The translations under genes were made by a program, and so were the position numbers. From Gimesia chilikensis (GTDB lineage Bacteria; Planctomycetota; Planctomycetia; Planctomycetales; Planctomycetaceae): a DNA stretch of 64,000 nt. Below are positions 53,463-62,239 of this stretch, in pieces. The stretch spans positions 62,001 to 126,000 of the forward strand of contig NZ_VTSR01000007.1 in assembly GCF_008329715.1 (NCBI RefSeq), in the 5' to 3' direction. The notes beneath the pieces were generated by a model, which saw only the letters and a list, made by a program, of their open reading frames with translations, was not told the DNA's origin and searched no databases. Numbering within the stretch: position 1 is the stretch's first letter; each line of letters opens with the position of its first letter.

Positions 53463-55394
53463 TTGTCGGCAGAGCAAGGTGACTCCGATTACCTTTCCGG
53501 TCATCAGGAGTATCAACAGGTCTTTGAGGAACTGGTTGTCGTTCGAGACAGACTGGTGGCAGAGGTCGTCTGCTCACAGCCTCTGCTGGATCAGATTCAC
53601 GTGCAACATCGCGAAAGTGCGCGGAACCTGTTGTATTACCTGGCACTCAGACGTCGCGACCTGAGACCTTTGCAGATACGACTGGCGGCGCTGGGACTCT
53701 CTTCCCTGGGACGGGCGGAATCGCATGTCATGGCGACCATCGATGCCGTTCTGGAAATGCTGCAAAGACTGCTTGATAAGACAACAGATGTCACAGACTC
53801 TACCGAATCAGCAATCGATTTCAACACGGGGGAACGACTGCTGGCGGCGCATGCCGAATCGCTGTTAGGGCCTGCTGCCCCGGGACGCGGCGTGCGGATT
53901 ATGGTGACCATGCCCAGTGAGGCCGCCGATGATTACGAGTTGATCTATCACCTGTTGCAACAGGATATGGAGTGCATGCGGATTAACTGCGCGCACGATG
54001 ATGTGGAAGCCTGGTCGCGGATGATCGCGCATCTCCGCCGGGCCGAGCATGCATTGGGAAAGCGGTGTCGCATTGTGATGGATCTGGGCGGCCCCAAACT
54101 GCGGACCGGTCCGCTTGAGCCGGGCGCTGCTGTGATTAAGGTGCGTCCCCGCCGCGATGAATATGGCCGGGTGATCGCTCCCGCACGCATCTGGCTTTAC
54201 CCGGCTGAGCAACCAGCGGCTTCCCCTGCCTCGGCAGATGCCTGTCTGCCGGTCGAAGCGGCCTGGCTGAAGCGTCTGGAAGTGGGAGATAAAATCAGGC
54301 TGATCGATGCCCGTCACTCGCGACGAAGCTTGCGCGTGGTCGATTGCCTGGATCAGGGTTGCTGGCTCGAAGCGAACAAGACAACCTACCTGGTGCCGGG
54401 AACGACACTGCGTTTAAGGAGTCAGAAAGGTAAGAAACTGAGAGCAACAGAAATCGTCGCGGTACCCGCTCGGGAAAACTGTCTGCTGCTGCATCCGGGA
54501 GATCAGTTGATCGTCACCCGGGATCAGACGCCGGGACGACCCGAGGTGCGGGACAGTGCCGGACAGGTACTGACGCCGGCCCGGATTGGTTGTTCTATTC
54601 CCAGTGTCTTTGATGATGTGCAGTCAGGCGAGTCGATCTGGTTTGATGATGGTAAAATTGGCGGTGTGGTGGAAAAAGTTGCATCGGATCAGGTGCAGGT
54701 GCGGATCACACAGACCCGTCTACAGGGGACGAAACTCAGGGCCGACAAAGGGATCAATCTGCCTGAGAGTCAACTCAGTCTTCCTGCTCTGACGCAGCAG
54801 GACCTGGAAGACTTGTCGTTCGTCGCGCAGCATGCGGATGTGGTGGAACTCTCGTTTGCCAATCGGGCGAGTGATGTCGAGCAGTTGCAGGCCGAATTGC
54901 AGCGGCTGGACGGACGGCAGCCGGCGATCGTCCTGAAGATTGAAACCCGGCTTGGTTTTGAAAATCTGCCGGATATGCTGCTCACGGCGATGCGTTCCCC
55001 CTGTTGTGGCGTTATGATTGCCCGCGGCGATCTGGCAGTCGAGTGTGGCTTTGAACGGATGGCGGAAGTACAGGAAGAAATACTCTGGATCTGTGAAGCC
55101 GCCCACGTTCCGGTGATCTGGGCGACGCAGGTGCTGGAGACGCTGGCCAAAGAAGGTATGCCCTCCCGCGCGGAAATCACCGATGCCGCGATGGGGCACC
55201 GGGCGGAATGCGTGATGCTCAACAAGGGCCCCCATGTATTACATGCGGTCAAGACGCTGGATGATATTTTAAGACGGATGCAGGCGCATCAGACCAAAAA
55301 ACGTTCGATGCTCCGCGAACTTCGATTAGCGACTCACTCTTCAGGAAAACATGACCAGGATGGACATCAGAGCAACGACGGCAATGGATCTTGA
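53463..55394 (+). CDS. Pyruvate kinase-like protein with N-terminal extension
   Basis: 643 residues from TTG 53463. The first 140 residues are a helical extension with no counterpart in pyruvate kinase. The barrel follows: MRINCAHDD (usual RxNxSHG), DLGGPKLRTG near 208, an enlarged B-domain, VLKIETRLGFENL with the catalytic K and E, IARGDLAVECGFERM and ATQVLETLAKEG with the active-site T. The segment that normally reads MLSGETA is MLNKGPH, and the C-terminal allosteric domain is absent. It may still be an enolpyruvyl-type phosphotransfer enzyme, but may not be glycolytic. Preceded by a strong promoter. Confidence 0.75.
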   Translation: MSAEQGDSDYLSGHQEYQQVFEELVVVRDRLVAEVVCSQPLLDQIHVQHRESARNLLYYLALRRRDLRPLQIRLAALGLSSLGRAESHVMATIDAVLEMLQRLLDKTTDVTDSTESAIDFNTGERLLAAHAESLLGPAAPGRGVRIMVTMPSEAADDYELIYHLLQQDMECMRINCAHDDVEAWSRMIAHLRRAEHALGKRCRIVMDLGGPKLRTGPLEPGAAVIKVRPRRDEYGRVIAPARIWLYPAEQPAASPASADACLPVEAAWLKRLEVGDKIRLIDARHSRRSLRVVDCLDQGCWLEANKTTYLVPGTTLRLRSQKGKKLRATEIVAVPARENCLLLHPGDQLIVTRDQTPGRPEVRDSAGQVLTPARIGCSIPSVFDDVQSGESIWFDDGKIGGVVEKVASDQVQVRITQTRLQGTKLRADKGINLPESQLSLPALTQQDLEDLSFVAQHADVVELSFANRASDVEQLQAELQRLDGRQPAIVLKIETRLGFENLPDMLLTAMRSPCCGVMIARGDLAVECGFERMAEVQEEILWICEAAHVPVIWATQVLETLAKEGMPSRAEITDAAMGHRAECVMLNKGPHVLHAVKTLDDILRRMQAHQTKKRSMLRELRLATHSSGKHDQDGHQSNDGNGS

Positions 55395-55902
55395 GACGGT
55401 CAAAGCGGTTCACCGCGAGGCATTCGGGCCTGAAGAAGGCCCTGTCATTGTCGCACTGCTGGATGAACTGTACCCCGATCCGACGGCAGTACCGCTGCTC
55501 TCGCTCCTGGCTGAAAATGTAGGAAATGTGTCGGGGCATGTGTTGTTTACGAACGTGGTTGTTCACGGTGCCGAGTCTGTCACCGCGCGGATTCTGGCAC
55601 CCCTGGCGGTGCTTCCCTCTGCTCAGAAACAGGGCGTGGGGCGACAACTGATCGAAGCCGGACTGTCCCAGTTGCGCGATGCGGGAGTCGAACTGGTGTT
55701 TGTGCTGGGTGATCCCGCTTTTTATTCACGGTTCGGCTTTGAACCGGCGGGCGTGCGAGGTTTGCAGGCACCGCATCCCCTGCCGGCGGAATACGCGGAA
55801 GCGTGGATGGTGCAGGAACTCTGTTCTGGCGTGCTGGGGCGCGTTACGGGTGAGGTTGCGTGTTCTGAGGTACTCAACCGGCGGGAATACTGGATCGGTT
55901 AG
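55351..55902 (+). CDS. GNAT-family N-acetyltransferase (YhbS-like)
   Basis: 183 residues, start overlapping the end of the pyruvate-kinase-like gene by 44 bases (ATG 55351; ATG 55360 is possible). VKAVHREAFGPEEGPVIVAL is motif C-like; LAPLAVLPSAQKQGVGRQLI is the acetyl-CoA-binding motif A with Q-x-x-G-x-G; FVLGDPAFYSRFGFEPA is the YhbS-type motif B. Transfers acetyl groups to an unknown amine. Probably translationally coupled to the preceding gene. Confidence 0.82.
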   Translation: MTRMDIRATTAMDLETVKAVHREAFGPEEGPVIVALLDELYPDPTAVPLLSLLAENVGNVSGHVLFTNVVVHGAESVTARILAPLAVLPSAQKQGVGRQLIEAGLSQLRDAGVELVFVLGDPAFYSRFGFEPAGVRGLQAPHPLPAEYAEAWMVQELCSGVLGRVTGEVACSEVLNRREYWIG

Positions 55903-56029
55903 CGTCTGTGTTATTCGTTCGTGCTCGAGCCGTTTGTTGACAGTCACCTTGAGTCTGGTACGATTTGAGAAGTCTGTTCTCCCAGGAACGGCCCTCGTTG
56001 ACGCTTCATTATCAAAGGACTGCCGCATC

Positions 56030-56278
56030 ATGATCAGCACTGCCGAAATCAGTTTTTATCCCCTGCAGGAAGAATATAAACCGCTTATCAAAGAATTTAT
56101 CGCGAAACTGCAGAGCTATTCCGGTCTCCGCGTGACGCCGGGCTCCACGTCAACGTATGCCGTGGGCGACTATGACCGGCTGATGGAATGCATGACCGAG
56201 ATCATGGCCTGGAGCCACGAAGAACAGGGCAAAGGCGTGTTCGTGGTCAAGTTTCTGCCCGGCTATGAGGCGAAGTGA
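56030..56278 (+). CDS. Thiamine-binding-like small protein (YkoF/MTH1187 fold)
   Basis: 82 residues from ATG 56030; a longer upstream frame would only add shadow sequence. ISTAEISFYPLQEEYKPLIK is the first strand-helix; SGLRVTPGSTSTYAVGDYDR is the central strand typical of the thiamine/HMP-binding domain. Members bind thiamine or act as accessory factors in cofactor metabolism. Cytoplasmic. Confidence 0.7.
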   Translation: MISTAEISFYPLQEEYKPLIKEFIAKLQSYSGLRVTPGSTSTYAVGDYDRLMECMTEIMAWSHEEQGKGVFVVKFLPGYEAK

Positions 56279-56322
56279 ATCGCGAGTAACGTGGATTTGA
56301 ACTGTCAGCTCGGGAGAGCTCC

Positions 56323-56678
56323 ATGATCACAAAATTTGTGCTGGACGATCCGGATACGCTGATTTGTACCGGATGGCTTCCGGGGTTCTGTCTGGATGAT
56401 CTGACTTCGTGGAAAACTCAGATCACCACCTCGGGTGAACTGACGCAGGTGATTCACTGGCATACAGAACCACGCTGGGCAGCTGGTACGGCAGCAGGGA
56501 AAACTGTCTGAAACAATTGGGTAACCGCGTCAATGTACTGGTCAACCCGCAGGACAGACAAGAGGCCGTGTTGAATACGTTTATTGACCGCTGGTTGCCT
56601 GCGCTGACCTTGCTGGGGCTGACGGGAATTGGTGTGTACTTTTATATTAAGAGACAAGTCCGTTGCCTGAAGAAATGA
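56323..56678 (+). pseudogene. Probable frameshifted DUF3592-like small membrane protein gene
   Basis: The first frame, ATG 56323, stops at 56511 after 62 codons (MITKFVLDDPDTLICTGWLP). From about 56440 a second frame, with no start of its own, reads YRTTLGSWYG, then NRVNVLVNPQDRQEAVLNTF and a transmembrane helix (LPALTLLGLTGIGVYFYIKR), ending at 56678. The V-x-V-x-x-NP-x-x-x-EAVL-helix arrangement is that of DUF3592. The second frame's TGA overlaps the next gene's ATG (ATGA), which supports it being translated. One base change near 56430-56460 would join the two. Sequencing error, true mutation or programmed shift are all possible. Confidence 0.5.
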
Positions 56679-57115
56679 AAAATCAACCCGACCTGATGGA
56701 TAAAATATCCATACAGATATCTGAGAGAATCACTATTTCTACACAGTTATCTGAAATGGAGGTTGCGCAGATTGTGGGGGTTGAAAAGCAGGAAATGGAA
56801 AAAGGGGGATATGTCTGGTATCGCTTACCAGTTGTCGAGGTTGATGCGCACAGGATGATTTTCAGTCTCGCTTTTTACGAGGGTAAGCTTCGCGAATACA
56901 AGATTGCACTGGTGGAGTCAAAACAGAAGAACGGTAGTTGGAAAGACTGGTCCGAAACAGAGGAACGCTTACGGGCCGAAGCTATAGCAGCATGGCTGCG
57001 TGATAAGGGTTATGTAGCGAGAGTTTACCCCTGGGGAGAGGTCTGGGTGGGATATGATCCTCAAACTGGGGCTGGATATGCACATATTGGTTTTTTCTCT
57101 TTCCATCTGGATTAA
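56675..57115 (+). CDS. Hypothetical protein, DUF3592-gene-coupled
   Basis: 146 residues from ATG 56675, which overlaps the preceding TGA. Features GGYVWYRLPVVEVDAHRMIF, an acidic helix WSETEERLRAEAIAAWLRDK and a final YAHIGFFSFHLD; alpha/beta, soluble, no signal. No family recognised. Confidence 0.55.
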   Translation: MKNQPDLMDKISIQISERITISTQLSEMEVAQIVGVEKQEMEKGGYVWYRLPVVEVDAHRMIFSLAFYEGKLREYKIALVESKQKNGSWKDWSETEERLRAEAIAAWLRDKGYVARVYPWGEVWVGYDPQTGAGYAHIGFFSFHLD

Positions 57116-57150
57116 AAACGACATCGACTGTGAAAGGCGGAACGAGGAGC

Positions 57151-57462
57151 ATGAACCAACTGATAGTCAGTGTTGATCCCTCTAGAATGGAGATTCCAGA
57201 TCTGGATATTCGCTATGACCTGTTCGAATTCCTGGATGAGTTGTTTCCTGATATGCTGAAAGACGGAGGCTACGATTATGCAGGAACACAACCGCTGTTA
57301 CTGATCTTCATTGAGATCCAGCATGAGTCGCCCCGCCCGCAACTGGATTCATTGCTGGAAGCGATTCAGTCATATCAGCGTTTTGGGACTGATTTTAAAA
57401 ACGCCATCCAGATTTTCATCGATTCTGTGGACAATAATCCGGTTTACTCCTATTCAGATTAA
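57151..57462 (+). CDS. Small acidic hypothetical protein
   Basis: 103 residues from ATG 57151 with GAGGAG upstream (an earlier GTG frame at 57130 has no ribosome site). Very acidic, with ELFPDMLKDGGYDYAGTQPL and LLLIFIEIQHESPRPQLDSL. No signal, no cysteines, no family. Follows the preceding gene by 35 bases in the same direction. Confidence 0.55.
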   Translation: MNQLIVSVDPSRMEIPDLDIRYDLFEFLDELFPDMLKDGGYDYAGTQPLLLIFIEIQHESPRPQLDSLLEAIQSYQRFGTDFKNAIQIFIDSVDNNPVYSYSD

Positions 57463-57533
57463 TGCCAGGCGCGTATTTAAGGATTTATGAGAGACATTCC
57501 CCGTTCTCGTTGTGATGTCGATAGAGGAATGAT

Positions 57534-57827
57534 ATGGAGAATGACAGGCAAACAAGGGCCTTGTCCTGGTGGTTACTACTGCCGTTACGGTTTGTGACCG
57601 AGGTTACTGTTGGACTCTATGATTTTATTCTTAGTCGGTATCTCGTCGCGGCTGTTCTGGTCGGAATTATCTGGGGGCCACTCTACCTTATCTGGGGGAT
57701 CTCGACAGGATATTATAAATGGCCAACTCTGATCATTGGGTTAATATTGACGGGTTTGTGGGAGGGATGTTCGATCTTCACGATCCGACATCGAGTACCA
57801 CGCTGGATGTTACTCAGGGAAGATTGA
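57534..57827 (+). CDS. Small two-helix membrane protein
   Basis: 97 residues. Two membrane helices (YLVAAVLVGIIWGPLYLIWG and WPTLIIGLILTGLWEGC) with Arg-rich ends facing the cytoplasm. Function unknown; last of the small-gene run before the DUF6122 protein. Confidence 0.55.
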   Translation: MENDRQTRALSWWLLLPLRFVTEVTVGLYDFILSRYLVAAVLVGIIWGPLYLIWGISTGYYKWPTLIIGLILTGLWEGCSIFTIRHRVPRWMLLRED

Positions 57828-57883
57828 AGCGGCCCGCTGACTGATCTATGATGACAGCTTCTATTCAGTCAATGTTCGGTTAA

Positions 57884-58249
<366 letters not shown>

Positions 58250-58347
58250 GCGGGCTGTTGCTTGTGAACCACTCCCAAATGGAGTGTGTCGATCAAGCTG
58301 ATTTTCCGTATGCAGTCTGTGTATGAAACCGGAGGGAATTCAAAGCG

Positions 58348-58860
58348 ATGGGGGCGGATATTCATGCCGTAGTCGAGGTTGATTATACGAGCGATCATTT
58401 TGTGGCGCCGACGGGGCTGGCTTATCTCGAATGGCCTCGCAATACCGAATTCTTTAAAGGGCTAGGTGCGTATGACAGTGCCTCTCTGGTACCTCAGAGA
58501 GGCTTTCCCGATCGGTGTTCCTTGATGACAGCCCGTCACTACCTGGTCACGATTTGCCCGGATGGAACCTTGTCGGAACTGAATCTTGCTGATGCCATCG
58601 AGAAATCAGAGGCTGAAGAATGTCTGGCAACGGGAGAATCGCATACTGTCAGCTTCGTAGAGAGCGGAACGGGTGGAATTTCCAATCCAGACTTTTCGTG
58701 GCCGAACTGGATTACTTTTGAGGAATTTGAGACGATCCTGGATGTTTTCAAGTCTCAAGAGCCTGATGTCAGGCGACAATGCGAGGCAGTAATTGCGATT
58801 ATGAATGAAATGCGTAGGCAGAATTTACCCGTTCGACTTGTTTACTGGTTTGATGTCTGA
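58348..58860 (+). CDS. Hypothetical protein
   Basis: 170 residues, GGAGG ribosome site. MGADIHAVVEVDYTSDHF and RNTEFFKGLGAYDSASLVPQ RGFP (read across a space) resemble small proteins of the MGxDIHxxxE type found in phage and bacterial genomes; FVESGTGGISNPDFSWPNWI is the central block. Soluble. No function known. It ends the third small-gene island. Confidence 0.6.
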   Translation: MGADIHAVVEVDYTSDHFVAPTGLAYLEWPRNTEFFKGLGAYDSASLVPQRGFPDRCSLMTARHYLVTICPDGTLSELNLADAIEKSEAEECLATGESHTVSFVESGTGGISNPDFSWPNWITFEEFETILDVFKSQEPDVRRQCEAVIAIMNEMRRQNLPVRLVYWFDV

Positions 58861-58989
58861 CCTATTAATCGGTGGGTTCGATTTCTCAAGAACGTTAAGC
58901 ATGGTGTTGCTTCGTCTGGCATCCGGCGGTAAACCATAAAGATTGTTTATTCCTGCTGAAAACTGATCCTGCAAACCTGGTCTGACATC

Positions 58990-60960
58990 ATGATATTATC
59001 CTGTCTGCGTCAATGGACTTTTCTGGCGATCCTGACTTTGGTCGCCTTTTCCGGAACGAGTACTGCTGTGGCACAGCCTGAAACCGTGGAGGCGGATGTC
59101 TGCATTTACGGGGCGACTCCTTCGGGGATCCTGGCGGCGGTGGCGGTGCAGCGTGCGGGGCGGTCGGCGGTGATTGTGGAGCCCAGCCGCTGGGTGGGGG
59201 GCATTCTGGGATCGGGGCTTAAGCCGATGCAGGACTGTCCCAACTATGCGGCGACCGGGGGAATGACCCGGGGGCTGTTGAAAAGCCTGGGGCAGCCGAA
59301 CTGGACCGAAGATCGAACTGAGAACCGCCGGGTGCTGGCAGAGATCAGTCCGAAGACGATTCGCGAAGACTTTCAGAAACTGCTCGCGGCGCATAAGATC
59401 AAGGTGATTTTCGATCATCGCATTGCCGGTTGTAAACCACAGGATGGAGACAAAACCGCGATTCAGGCGGCTCTGTTCGATCGGGCCCCCTTCGACAAAC
59501 TGGGGACGCCGGTCGTGGAGCCCGAAGCCCGTGAAGCGTTGCGCGTCGCGGCGAGGATCTTTATTGATGCCAGTTACGAAGGGGATCTGCTGGCGAAAGC
59601 GGGCGTTTCCTATCGCGTGGGGCGGGAATCGTCGGAGGAGTTTGGCGAGGAATTCGCCGGTGTGCAGCCCCCGGTGGGGTTGACTCCTGTAGATCCGTTC
59701 CAGACTCCTGGTGATCCGGAGAGTGGCCTGTTACGCGGGGTGGAAAAGGATCATGGGAGGCCGCTGGGGGCGGCGGACGATTACACACAGGCGTACAACT
59801 TTCGGTATTACACGACCAGCGATCCCGCACACCGGGCTCCGTTTGGTGTGCCTAAGGATTACCGGGCGGAAGACTTCGAACTGGTGGGCCGGTATGTGGA
59901 GTATCTGAAACAGCAGCATCCCCGCGAGAAGGACCTGCGGCAGCGGCTGATCGGAATTTTTCCGGGCTGGAAGAACTCGGGCGAGTGGAACTATCAGCGG
60001 AGTTCGCTGATTTCGATGTCGCCGGTGGGCATCAGCCGGTTTTATGCCGACGGTGATGTCGCCGCGCACGTGAAGATCTGGCAGGCACACCGGGACTATT
60101 TGAGCGGGCTGCATCATTTCATGAGTACCGATGAACGCGTGCCTGAGTTTTATCGTCAGGAAGTAGCTGAGCTCGGTCTGGATCAACGCCCTCATCCCGA
60201 GACAGCCGGCTGGCCGCACCAGTTGTATGTGCGTGTGTCGCGCCGCCTGGCGGGGCGTTATACGGTGACGGCACACGATGTGTATAACAAGACAGAGATC
60301 GAGGACCCGATCTGCCTGACGCAGTACGGGATTGACGTGTACCCGGTTCGGCGGATCTGGTTACAGCAGAAGGGGCAGACCCTGGTCGGTCTGGAGGGCA
60401 AGATGTTTGTCGGTGGTTCCAAGGGGCCGACGAATCAGCCCTACCCGATTGCCTATCGGGCGATCACACCTCAGCAGGACGAATGCACAAACCTGCTGGT
60501 GCCGGTCTGTTTTTCAGCGACGCACCTGGGATACGCCTCGGCACGAATGGAGCCGGTGTTTATGATCTGCGGTGAGTCGGCGGGGATCGCGGCCTGTCAG
60601 GCCCTGGCGGAAAACTGTGCCGTGCAGGAAATCGATGCGAAAGCCTATCGACGGGCCCTGGAGCGTGCCGGGCAGAAACTGGTGTGGGATCCCGCGACGG
60701 ATCAACCCGACTCAGGTATGGGAAAATCAGGGGGTCGCTATACGATGCGGGGGCTGCTCCAGGAGTGCGATGCGGATGACAACGGGACGGTCTCCCAGGC
60801 GGAATGGAATGAAAAGAAATCTCCCTATGAGTGGCTGTTCGAGATCATCGATACGAACAGCGACGGACAGCTCGTCGCCGGCGAATACGAGGCGTTTCAG
60901 AGGTATAAAGCGCAGCACCCGGACTGGCAGAAACGGATTAAAACCGCAGGCCTGAAGTGA
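58990..60960 (+). CDS. Secreted FAD-dependent oxidoreductase with C-terminal EF-hand pair
   Basis: 656 residues. Signal peptide ends about residue 29 (TAVAQ-PET). The FAD domain starts ADVCIYGATPSGILAAVAVQ with the G-x-x-x-G-x-x-A dinucleotide fold, followed by VEPSRWVGGILGSGLKPMQD. IDASYEGDLLAKAGVSYRVG is the second family block, and TMRGLLQ ends the catalytic part. Two EF-hands lie at about 593-605 (DADDNGTVSQAEW) and 620-631 (DTNSDGQLVAGEYE). The family (FAD_oxidored) is common in planctomycete polysaccharide loci. The EF-hands may bind calcium or mediate protein contacts. Confidence 0.85.
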   Translation: MILSCLRQWTFLAILTLVAFSGTSTAVAQPETVEADVCIYGATPSGILAAVAVQRAGRSAVIVEPSRWVGGILGSGLKPMQDCPNYAATGGMTRGLLKSLGQPNWTEDRTENRRVLAEISPKTIREDFQKLLAAHKIKVIFDHRIAGCKPQDGDKTAIQAALFDRAPFDKLGTPVVEPEAREALRVAARIFIDASYEGDLLAKAGVSYRVGRESSEEFGEEFAGVQPPVGLTPVDPFQTPGDPESGLLRGVEKDHGRPLGAADDYTQAYNFRYYTTSDPAHRAPFGVPKDYRAEDFELVGRYVEYLKQQHPREKDLRQRLIGIFPGWKNSGEWNYQRSSLISMSPVGISRFYADGDVAAHVKIWQAHRDYLSGLHHFMSTDERVPEFYRQEVAELGLDQRPHPETAGWPHQLYVRVSRRLAGRYTVTAHDVYNKTEIEDPICLTQYGIDVYPVRRIWLQQKGQTLVGLEGKMFVGGSKGPTNQPYPIAYRAITPQQDECTNLLVPVCFSATHLGYASARMEPVFMICGESAGIAACQALAENCAVQEIDAKAYRRALERAGQKLVWDPATDQPDSGMGKSGGRYTMRGLLQECDADDNGTVSQAEWNEKKSPYEWLFEIIDTNSDGQLVAGEYEAFQRYKAQHPDWQKRIKTAGLK

Positions 60961-60991
60961 TTTCACGGGTGGCCTGCGGAACGCGTTCCGT

Positions 60992-62239
60992 CTAGTTGTG
61001 GTCTGATTTCAGCAGAGTATCGATGTCGGTAAGTTTTACGCGGAAGACTTCGGTCTGCAGCTTGTTGCGTGAGAAGGCGATATAGAGGGAACCGTCGCGC
61101 TCGATGACGTGCGGGTATTGCAGACTGGCGATGCCGGCACTGAATTTCTTGTTCAGCGAGGCAAGCTCAGCGGGGAGTTCGGTTGGTGAAGGAATCTCCA
61201 GCTTTGCCAGGCGGGTGAAGGTTTTGTTGTCGGGGCTGACTGCGAGGTGGAGTTCGCGGCGGTTGACCTGGGGATTTGCATTGAGAACGAGCACGCGGTA
61301 ACCGTGGCTGGTGGCCAGCGAAAACAGTTTGCTTTTCGCGTTGGGGAAGTTGGAGAGGACCGGGGTATCCCAGGTGCGGCCTTCGTCTTGGGAAGTCGAG
61401 AAGAAGAGCCGCTGTGATTTGCCGTTGTCCCGGAAGAGTGCATACAGGCTGTTATCGGGCAGGACCCAGAAGATCGGTTCGTCGGGACGGAAGCCAGAGA
61501 CCTGTTTGACGCCCACGACCGGAAAGGACTTCCAGTCGTTGAGGGCTTTGACGCCGCCGATCAGTACGCTGACATTGAACCGCGAATCGCGGCGGGTGAG
61601 AATCCAGTTGTCGGAAGGGAGCTTCTGCGGGGGGAAGTTGTTGATGGCATTGTCGTAGAGCTTGCCCTCATAGACCCACTTATCCTGCTTTGGTTCCCAG
61701 CGGTAGGCGACCAGTTCCAGGTGCTTTTTGTCCGGAGGGCCGAACGCGCCGTGTCCCTGGTATTTGGCTGCTAACGTCAGCAGTTGACCATCGCGGAGCC
61801 AGAGTCCGCGGGCGATGAAGGCGTGGGGCTTTTCGGGAGTGCCGGTTACCGATTTTGCGGTGCTCCAGTGGAGACCATCGACGCTGGTGGCGTACTTGAT
61901 TTCCTGGGTCGGTTCATCTTCGATGCGGGGGCCGTCGCTCCAGATGCACCAGAACTTGCCATCATGATAGATCAGGTAGTTGTGCAGGTTCAGTCGCAGG
62001 TCGCGGAGGTCGATCTTGTCTGATTTTCTCGGGTAAGGGCCCAGGGCCGCCGGGTTGATGATGGCGTGTTCGCCTTTGAGTACCGGGAGGCTTTGGTAAT
62101 CGATGGCTGCGGGATCGGTGCCGGAACCGGGGAGGTTCAGAACGGTGACCGGTGAGTCTGATTTCTCTGCTCCGGTAATGGGAGTGATCGCAGCGGTGAT
62201 TGAGGTCAGAAGGGTGAGCGTATAAATCAGCTGTTTCAT
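60992..62239 (-). CDS. Secreted BNR/sialidase-type beta-propeller protein
   Basis: 415 residues. Signal peptide about 1-23. Repeated BNR-like units are visible: SVDGLHWSTAKSV, STSQDEGRTWDTPVLSN (S-x-D-x-G-x-x-W) and SPDNKTFTRL. DGPRIEDEPTQEIKYATSVD supplies acidic residues. Six-bladed propeller of the sialidase/exo-glycosidase superfamily; a catalytic Arg triad was not confirmed, so it may bind rather than cleave. Its ATG overlaps the stop of the FAD oxidoreductase (ATGA), making it the last gene of the operon. Confidence 0.75.
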   Translation of the reverse strand: MKQLIYTLTLLTSITAAITPITGAEKSDSPVTVLNLPGSGTDPAAIDYQSLPVLKGEHAIINPAALGPYPRKSDKIDLRDLRLNLHNYLIYHDGKFWCIWSDGPRIEDEPTQEIKYATSVDGLHWSTAKSVTGTPEKPHAFIARGLWLRDGQLLTLAAKYQGHGAFGPPDKKHLELVAYRWEPKQDKWVYEGKLYDNAINNFPPQKLPSDNWILTRRDSRFNVSVLIGGVKALNDWKSFPVVGVKQVSGFRPDEPIFWVLPDNSLYALFRDNGKSQRLFFSTSQDEGRTWDTPVLSNFPNAKSKLFSLATSHGYRVLVLNANPQVNRRELHLAVSPDNKTFTRLAKLEIPSPTELPAELASLNKKFSAGIASLQYPHVIERDGSLYIAFSRNKLQTEVFRVKLTDIDTLLKSDHN

